DNA of 5,626 bases, from NCBI GenBank assembly GCA_002396665.1, contig DGYJ01000106.1, positions 524 through 6,149 of the forward strand, given 5' to 3'. Source of the DNA: Bdellovibrionaceae bacterium UBA5009 (GTDB lineage Bacteria > Bdellovibrionota > Bdellovibrionia > Bdellovibrionales > Bdellovibrionaceae). The position numbers and the translations under genes are program-made. This document shows, one piece after another, positions 1 through 3,388 of this stretch; position 1 is the stretch's first letter; the number at the start of each line of letters is the position of its first letter. The notes under the pieces are model-generated. The model was not told the origin of the DNA. It saw nothing but the letters and a program-made list of their open reading frames with translations, and searched no databases.

Positions 1-180
1 AAGAACTATCGCATCGAGGCCAAGGTAGAAAAAACTCCGAAATTTCTATTTTTCGGTGGGAATCTAATTGTTAAGTCCTTCAAGATCATCGAAGAAACCA
101 GCGATTCAATCCCACACGCTCTGCCTCGTCGAGAAAGTGCACCCGTTAGAATGAGAACGCTAAGCGGACGAAATTTGTAA
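1..180 (+). CDS. C-terminal end of an unrecognised protein (5' end outside the window)
   Basis: Frame 1 is open from the left edge to a TAA at 178-180, giving 59 residues; the other two forward frames are closed by stops within the first 115 bases. The visible part starts with an alternating charged/hydrophobic stretch (KNYRIEAKVEKTPKFLFFGG, then NLIVKSFKIIEE) that looks like two or three beta-strands. It ends in a basic, proline- and arginine-containing tail (PRRESAPVRMRTLSGRNL) that is probably flexible. I recognise no family motif and propose no function. The stop codon lies 8 bases upstream of a convincing intrinsic terminator, which supports this being the real end of a gene and of its transcript. 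It therefore probably belongs to a different transcription unit from the genes that follow. Confidence 0.7.
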   Translation, partial: KNYRIEAKVEKTPKFLFFGGNLIVKSFKIIEETSDSIPHALPRRESAPVRMRTLSGRNL

Positions 181-187
181 TCCACTC

Positions 188-220
188 AGTTGCGGTTGAT
201 TTTCGACCGCAATTATTTTT
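188..220 (+). terminator. Intrinsic terminator of the first gene
   Basis: The arms TTGCGGTTG (190-198) and CGACCGCAA (204-212) form a 9-bp stem with one G-T wobble (197/205) around the 5-base loop ATTTT. The stem can extend by two weak pairs at its base. It is followed at once by the T-rich tract TTATTTTT (213-220). A GC-containing stem, tight loop and T-tract just after a stop codon are the classic rho-independent pattern. It separates the upstream gene from the gene starting at 260. Confidence 0.88.
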
Positions 221-247
221 AACACGTCTTAATTAATATTTTTCCCT

Positions 248-254
248 AAGGAGG
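248..254 (+). promoter_or_regulatory. Strong Shine-Dalgarno site fixing a GTG start
   Basis: AAGGAGG matches the anti-Shine-Dalgarno sequence well and lies 5 bases before the GTG at 260-262. It decides the start codon, since no ATG is placed as well and the following residues form a good signal peptide. Confidence 0.85.
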
Positions 255-259
255 AATCT

Positions 260-1051
260 GTGTATTTCTTTATCAAAAATTGCATTTTTGCGATCGGTTT
301 TTCATTAATTTCTTTTAATGCATTTTCTCAAACTTCAACAGCAAGCATAAGCCCAAATCAAATCGGGCTTCAAAGTTTAAAAGAAAAATGGGGAGCTAGT
401 TACTCGAACTATATGAATGGACCGACTTTGCAATCTTCGGCAGGGGGCGGGTCAATTAACCATTATTTTAGTTTAAAGCGAAAATTTAACTCGAATTGGT
501 CTTTAGCCGGAGTGCTTAGACCGGATTCGAATCTAAATAACGGGAGACAATCCACCGAAATGGGAGATTCCTATATAAAATTAGACTATCCAACCATTTA
601 TAAAGCTGACGAAAGCTTCGTTGTCACAGGAGATGTGAGATATTACTTTCCACAAAGTCAGGCATCTAAAGACGCAAATCTAGCCGGGTCTTTTGTGTCC
701 AGAATTAATGTGAAAAAGGAACTTAAAAACTTAAGTTTAGGCTATATACTTATTCCGAAGGTTTATTTGAACAATGAAATTAAAGACGGGCAGAATATAT
801 TTAGTCATGGACATTATTTAAGCATGGCTTACAAACTTAAGGATTCAGTAAGTTTCGACTTTGCTATATATCCATCTTGGGCACTTAAAAGAAATCGTTC
901 TGAATCATTCAATAATTTGCCGGCTTATCCGGGGATGACATTTCAGCTCAACGAACAAGCCTCAATATCGCCTTATTTTGAGATTCCGTTGATGGAAGCC
1001 AGAGCAAAAGATTCAAGTGTTGGGGCGGCCTTAAGTTATGTACTGCTATAG
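260..1051 (+). CDS. Secreted, probable outer-membrane beta-barrel protein of unknown function
   Basis: The protein has 263 residues, starting at GTG behind AAGGAGG. Residues 1-23 form a Sec signal peptide: Lys6, a hydrophobic core (IFAIGFSLISF) and a cleavable NAFS-Q end, so cleavage is likely after Ser23. The mature part lacks hydrophobic helices. It shows many short amphipathic segments with alternating hydrophobic residues separated by polar turns, for example HYFSLKRKF, FVVTGDVRYYF, LSLGYILIPKVYL, HYLSMAYKL, VSFDFAIYPSW, and a final strand VGAALSYVLL ending in a hydrophobic residue at the C terminus. This is the pattern of a small outer-membrane barrel of perhaps 8-12 strands. I recognise no named family. 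The gene sits alone between a terminator and a hairpin-bearing gap, 89 bp before the metal-efflux genes, so a functional link to them is possible but not shown. A soluble periplasmic beta-sheet protein is the main alternative. Confidence 0.8.
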   Translation: MYFFIKNCIFAIGFSLISFNAFSQTSTASISPNQIGLQSLKEKWGASYSNYMNGPTLQSSAGGGSINHYFSLKRKFNSNWSLAGVLRPDSNLNNGRQSTEMGDSYIKLDYPTIYKADESFVVTGDVRYYFPQSQASKDANLAGSFVSRINVKKELKNLSLGYILIPKVYLNNEIKDGQNIFSHGHYLSMAYKLKDSVSFDFAIYPSWALKRNRSESFNNLPAYPGMTFQLNEQASISPYFEIPLMEARAKDSSVGAALSYVLL

Positions 1052-1076
1052 CCGATAGAAAACTCAGAAATCCAAT

Positions 1077-1103
1077 TTGTGCGGCCTAAAGTGAGGCGCA
1101 CAA
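1077..1103. other. Strong hairpin in the gap before the metal-efflux operon, without a T-tract
   Basis: TTGTGCG (1077-1083) pairs perfectly with CGCACAA (1097-1103). After a single bulged G (1084), CCT (1085-1087) pairs with AGG (1094-1096), leaving the loop AAAGTG. The stem thus has 10 pairs, several of them G-C. The following bases (GTTGACTTAAGC) contain no T-run, so it is not a standard intrinsic terminator on the + strand, and the - strand side is not T-rich either. It lies 25 bases after the barrel gene's stop and 37 bases before the next start. It could be a 3' stabilising or weak terminating structure of the upstream mRNA, or a dyad operator for the downstream operon. The sequence alone does not decide. 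Confidence 0.55.
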
Positions 1104-1140
1104 GTTGACTTAAGCAATAAAAAAGGATAGTTTTTACATC

Positions 1141-1470
1141 ATGAGAATCCGCCTTGCCTGTGCTTTTTTGATCATGTTTTTTTCTGTGTCAGTGCTGGGA
1201 CATTCTCATGCTTTAGATCTTTTTTTAAAAAAATCTGTGCCATTTTCTTCGGTACACTTGGAAAACTCTGATGAGTCTGCAAAAGCACAAAACAGTGGAT
1301 GTTCTGAAAGTGGAGTACATTTTTGTGGGTGTGTTCACTCTGTGGTCGTAAAAAATCTTGATCTTAAAGTCTCAAGTCCTGCTTATGTTTTAGAAACATA
1401 CATTTCTTTTTATGCTCAACTTTCAGAGCAAGAATTTATCAAAAAACTAAAAAGGCCTCCTAAAGTTTAA
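1141..1470 (+). CDS. Small exported Cys/His protein heading the efflux operon (CzcI-like position)
   Basis: The protein has 109 residues. Residues 1-20 or 1-24 are a Sec signal peptide (Arg2 and Arg4, then a hydrophobic core ACAFLIMFFSVSVLG). Cleavage after Gly20 would expose HSHA at the mature N terminus; cleavage after Ala24 is also possible. The mature protein carries a compact cluster at 54-66: Cys54, His60, Cys62, Cys64 and His66 (spacing C-x5-H-x-C-x-C-x-H), a plausible metal site. The C terminus is basic and ends KRPPKV. Small periplasmic proteins with Cys/His motifs and an RPP-type tail (CzcI family, DUF2946-like proteins) often precede czcCBA operons. The assignment here rests on position, size, export and the Cys/His cluster, not on a firm motif match. 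The ATG at 1141 has only a modest, distant ribosome binding site (AAAAGGA, 1121-1127, 13 bases away). An in-frame TAA at 1111 rules out a longer form. Confidence 0.78.
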   Translation: MRIRLACAFLIMFFSVSVLGHSHALDLFLKKSVPFSSVHLENSDESAKAQNSGCSESGVHFCGCVHSVVVKNLDLKVSSPAYVLETYISFYAQLSEQEFIKKLKRPPKV

Positions 1471-1497
1471 GTCTTGCACCTAATGCGTTGGACTTAA
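1467..1497 (+). other. Inverted repeat / hairpin between the first two operon genes
   Basis: TTAAGTC (1467-1473) and GACTTAA (1491-1497) are perfect 7-bp complements. The base of the stem overlaps the end of the upstream gene (its TAA is 1468-1470). Inside, GCA (1476-1478) can pair with TGC (1484-1486). No T-tract follows, so it is not a terminator. It ends 8 bases before the Shine-Dalgarno site at 1506 and would sequester the alternative TTG at 1488, leaving the TTG at 1518 free. A role in mRNA processing or translation control is inference. Confidence 0.45.
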
Positions 1498-1505
1498 CTA
1501 TATTT

Positions 1506-1511
1506 CGGAGG
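1506..1511 (+). promoter_or_regulatory. Shine-Dalgarno site favouring the TTG start at 1518
   Basis: CGGAGG lies 6 bases before TTG 1518-1520, an ideal spacing. The earlier in-frame TTG at 1488 has no recognisable Shine-Dalgarno sequence. If 1488 were the start, CGGAGG would instead encode the Arg7-Arg8 pair of the signal peptide. Confidence 0.65.
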
Positions 1512-1517
1512 TTTTGC

Positions 1518-2744
1518 TTGTATCTTTTAGTATTCATATTTTCGTTTCTTTTTTTTGGCACGACCGCAAAAGCCCAAGTGCTTTGCCCACAAAAAGTTTT
1601 TAAAGAACTTGTCCAGTGTCTTGCGGAAAAGCATCCAATGAGCAAAAAGAATAATTTGTTATTATCTGAAAGTGAAGGCGTTCTGGATGCTGGATCTGCT
1701 TTTTCAAATCCTGAGCTTGAGTTTGAAACCATACAAGGGCGTGGTCTTGGGGGGCGTGTTGGTAACAATAGGATTGCCATCTCCTATCCATTTCAACTTT
1801 TTGGTCAACGATCTGCGAAAAAAGCAAAGGCAAAAGCAGAATCTGAATTATTGAAAATTGAAGGAATTAAAGGGAAAAATGGGCTTGTTGCTGAAGTCGC
1901 CTTAAATCTTTACCACCTTATGCATATTAGTGAAGAAATTTCGACATTAGAAATGACATTAGAAACCTATTCGAATGTCATTTCACAACTAAGTTCCCGG
2001 GCGATGCTAAGCCCTGATCAGGATGTTACTTTAAGTGTCTTTAGACTTGCAGTTGGAGATCTTTCGTTTAAAAGATCTAGCTTAATTTCAGATAGAAAAA
2101 AAATTGAAGATTTCTTTTCGCATATTCCTGGAATGACCAGTAAGCAATTGGAAAAACTACTGCCTGAACACAGAAAAAATTGGCCTGATCCTAGCCTTAA
2201 GAGATCTGAACTAAACGGTTGGCCAATTCAGCAAGTTGAAAATCAACTTAAAGCAGCGGAAGCTGATTTTGATTCTAGCAAAGCCAATGCTTGGCCAGAA
2301 TTAAAGGCTGGGATAATCTACGATCAAGAGATTGAAAGTTCACTAGAAGTTTCAAAAGTTGGCTTTAATTTGACTTTGCCGATTCCATTACTAAATTGGA
2401 ATTCGGGAAACAAGCAGATTGCAGCCTCTGCCTATCAGCGTGCGCTAGTCGACAAAGAATTGGCGCATCGTGAAGTCAAAAACGAGCGTTCACGAACCAT
2501 AGAATTTTACAATTCATCTGTAGAGACTTTAAAGAAATCTCCCAATGAAATGGATGTCGTCAAAAAAACAAAGAATTTAGCCTCAAAATACAATAGAGGC
2601 CTGATCAATAGCTCTTTGTTGATCGAGGCGCATCGCCAGCTTTTTGAGTTTAGATCTTCTCAAAATGAAATTGAAAGAAAGACTTTAGAAAGCCTTTTTC
2701 GAATTTATGAATTAGATGGTGTTTCTATCGAGGAGGCATTATGA
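1518..2744 (+). CDS. czcC: TolC-family outer-membrane factor of a CzcCBA-type metal efflux pump
   Basis: The product forms the outer-membrane exit duct of a tripartite RND exporter. From TTG 1518 it has 408 residues, normal for CzcC-type factors. Residues 1-19 are a signal peptide (hydrophobic core, cleavage TAKA-Q). The mature protein starts with two Cys (23 and 34) that could form a disulfide. Family features are NPELEFE at 64-70, YPFQLFGQR at 90-98 followed by Ala/Lys-rich helix, a long coiled-coil-like helical region, and in the second half the repeat of this pattern: WPELKAG near 259 and PIPLLNWNSGNKQIA at 288-302. These are the two structural repeats of the TolC fold, each with strands and long helices. 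An alternative TTG at 1488 would add ten residues, including Arg-Arg, giving a more normal positively charged signal-peptide start but lacking a ribosome binding site. The gene ends in ATGA, overlapping the next gene by 4 bases, which implies translational coupling. Metal as substrate is inferred from the neighbours. Confidence 0.88.
   Translation: MYLLVFIFSFLFFGTTAKAQVLCPQKVFKELVQCLAEKHPMSKKNNLLLSESEGVLDAGSAFSNPELEFETIQGRGLGGRVGNNRIAISYPFQLFGQRSAKKAKAKAESELLKIEGIKGKNGLVAEVALNLYHLMHISEEISTLEMTLETYSNVISQLSSRAMLSPDQDVTLSVFRLAVGDLSFKRSSLISDRKKIEDFFSHIPGMTSKQLEKLLPEHRKNWPDPSLKRSELNGWPIQQVENQLKAAEADFDSSKANAWPELKAGIIYDQEIESSLEVSKVGFNLTLPIPLLNWNSGNKQIAASAYQRALVDKELAHREVKNERSRTIEFYNSSVETLKKSPNEMDVVKKTKNLASKYNRGLINSSLLIEAHRQLFEFRSSQNEIERKTLESLFRIYELDGVSIEEAL
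2731..2736 (+). promoter_or_regulatory. Shine-Dalgarno site of the short adaptor gene, inside the preceding gene
   Basis: AGGAGG lies 4 bases before the ATG at 2741, within the last codons of the outer-membrane factor gene. Together with the ATGA overlap it shows the short adaptor-like gene is an actively maintained, translationally coupled member of the operon. Confidence 0.75.
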
Positions 2745-3376
2745 GATTTTCTAAATTATTAATATTGTTGCAGTTATTTATTTTTGTGAACTTTTCTTAT
2801 TCTGCAGAAAAAAAATCGAATTCTCAGAACCAAACAAAAAGTCATACTGAAGATCACGATCATGATCACGATGAGTCTGAACACGGGAATGAAAAATCTT
2901 CAAGTGATGAAAAAAAATCAGCTCATTCGAATGAAAATGCAGACCATGACAACCACGACCATGCTGGATCCGAAGAGGCACATGAGGGTCAGCATCACGG
3001 AGAGCATGAAGAGGAGAATTCTCAAGTTGGTCCGGATAAAGGGATTACTGCCTATAATGAAGAAGATGGTTTTATGTTGTCTGATGAGGCCAAAAAGAAT
3101 TTTGAAATTCGAACTGTTTCCGTTGATGCGGCAGGAACTGTTCTGCTGGAAGAGAAGAATATTGTTAAATCTGGGATCGAAAGAAATGTCTTTCGACTAA
3201 GAAACGGAAATTTTAAGCGAATTGATTTTGTTCTGGTAGGTCGAGGCGAAGGCAAAATGCGTATTAAGTCAAAAGACTTAAAGATGGGTGACGAGGTTGT
3301 CATCGAAGGCTTGGGCTTCTTACGGACTTCAGAAATAGCAGCTACTGGTGGGGCCCCTGAGGGCCACTCTCACTAA
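2741..3376 (+). CDS. His-rich minimal CzcB-like adaptor: membrane-proximal domain only
   Basis: The protein has 211 residues and occupies the slot of the membrane-fusion protein between czcC and czcA. Residues 1-22 are a Sec signal peptide (SKLLILLQLFIFVNFSYSA). Residues 35-90 are a low-complexity segment with 13 His among Asp, Glu, Ser and Asn (HDHDHD at 39-44, HDNHDH at 69-74, HHGEH at 85-89), a likely metal-binding or buffering linker. GFMLSDEAKKNFEIRTVSV (110-128) resembles the N-terminal strand of the membrane-proximal domain of CzcB-type adaptors. Residues 134-200 resemble its C-terminal half: VLLEEKNIVKSGIERNVFRL, then RIDFVLVG, then MRIKSKDLKMGDEVVIEGLGFLRTSEIA. The C terminus is HSH. 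The beta-barrel, lipoyl and alpha-hairpin domains expected between these halves (about 130 to more than 250 residues) are absent. There is no stop or frameshift, and start, Shine-Dalgarno site and overlaps are intact, so this is not obvious decay. It may be a pump-associated metal chaperone, or an accessory to a full-length adaptor encoded elsewhere. Confidence 0.78.
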   Translation: MRFSKLLILLQLFIFVNFSYSAEKKSNSQNQTKSHTEDHDHDHDESEHGNEKSSSDEKKSAHSNENADHDNHDHAGSEEAHEGQHHGEHEEENSQVGPDKGITAYNEEDGFMLSDEAKKNFEIRTVSVDAAGTVLLEEKNIVKSGIERNVFRLRNGNFKRIDFVLVGRGEGKMRIKSKDLKMGDEVVIEGLGFLRTSEIAATGGAPEGHSH

Positions 3377-3388
3377 ACGAGGAACTTT

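Noticed and set aside
1105..1133. A sigma-70-like promoter: TTGACT (1105-1110) and TAGTTT (1128-1133) at 17-base spacing
   Set aside because: The -35 is good but the -10 is poor, and transcription would begin almost at the ATG, leaving out the only Shine-Dalgarno-like sequence. Not strong enough to annotate.
1483..1497. A four-codon leader-like frame (ATG CGT TGG ACT TAA) inside the hairpin
   Set aside because: It has no Shine-Dalgarno sequence and no terminator/antiterminator pair follows; such tiny frames arise by chance.
1460..1854. Short frames on both strands over the start of the outer-membrane factor gene
   Set aside because: They are shadows of the TolC-type frame, without export signals, recognisable domains or ribosome binding sites.
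2852..2876. Short DNA repeat/palindrome around GATCATGATC
   Set aside because: It is fully explained by alternating Asp (GAT) and His (CAC/CAT) codons in the His-rich segment.
2778..3303. Overlapping frames on both strands within the short adaptor gene (including a Met-rich + frame at 2862-3200)
   Set aside because: The Met/Thr repeats are just the His/Asp codons read out of frame; the 2741 frame has the signal peptide, Shine-Dalgarno site and family resemblance.
2741..3376. The short adaptor gene as a pseudogene or frameshifted remnant of czcB
   Set aside because: The frame is continuous with signal peptide, start and stop signals and tight spacing to both neighbours, and no extra adaptor sequence is present in other frames, so an intact reduced gene fits better.
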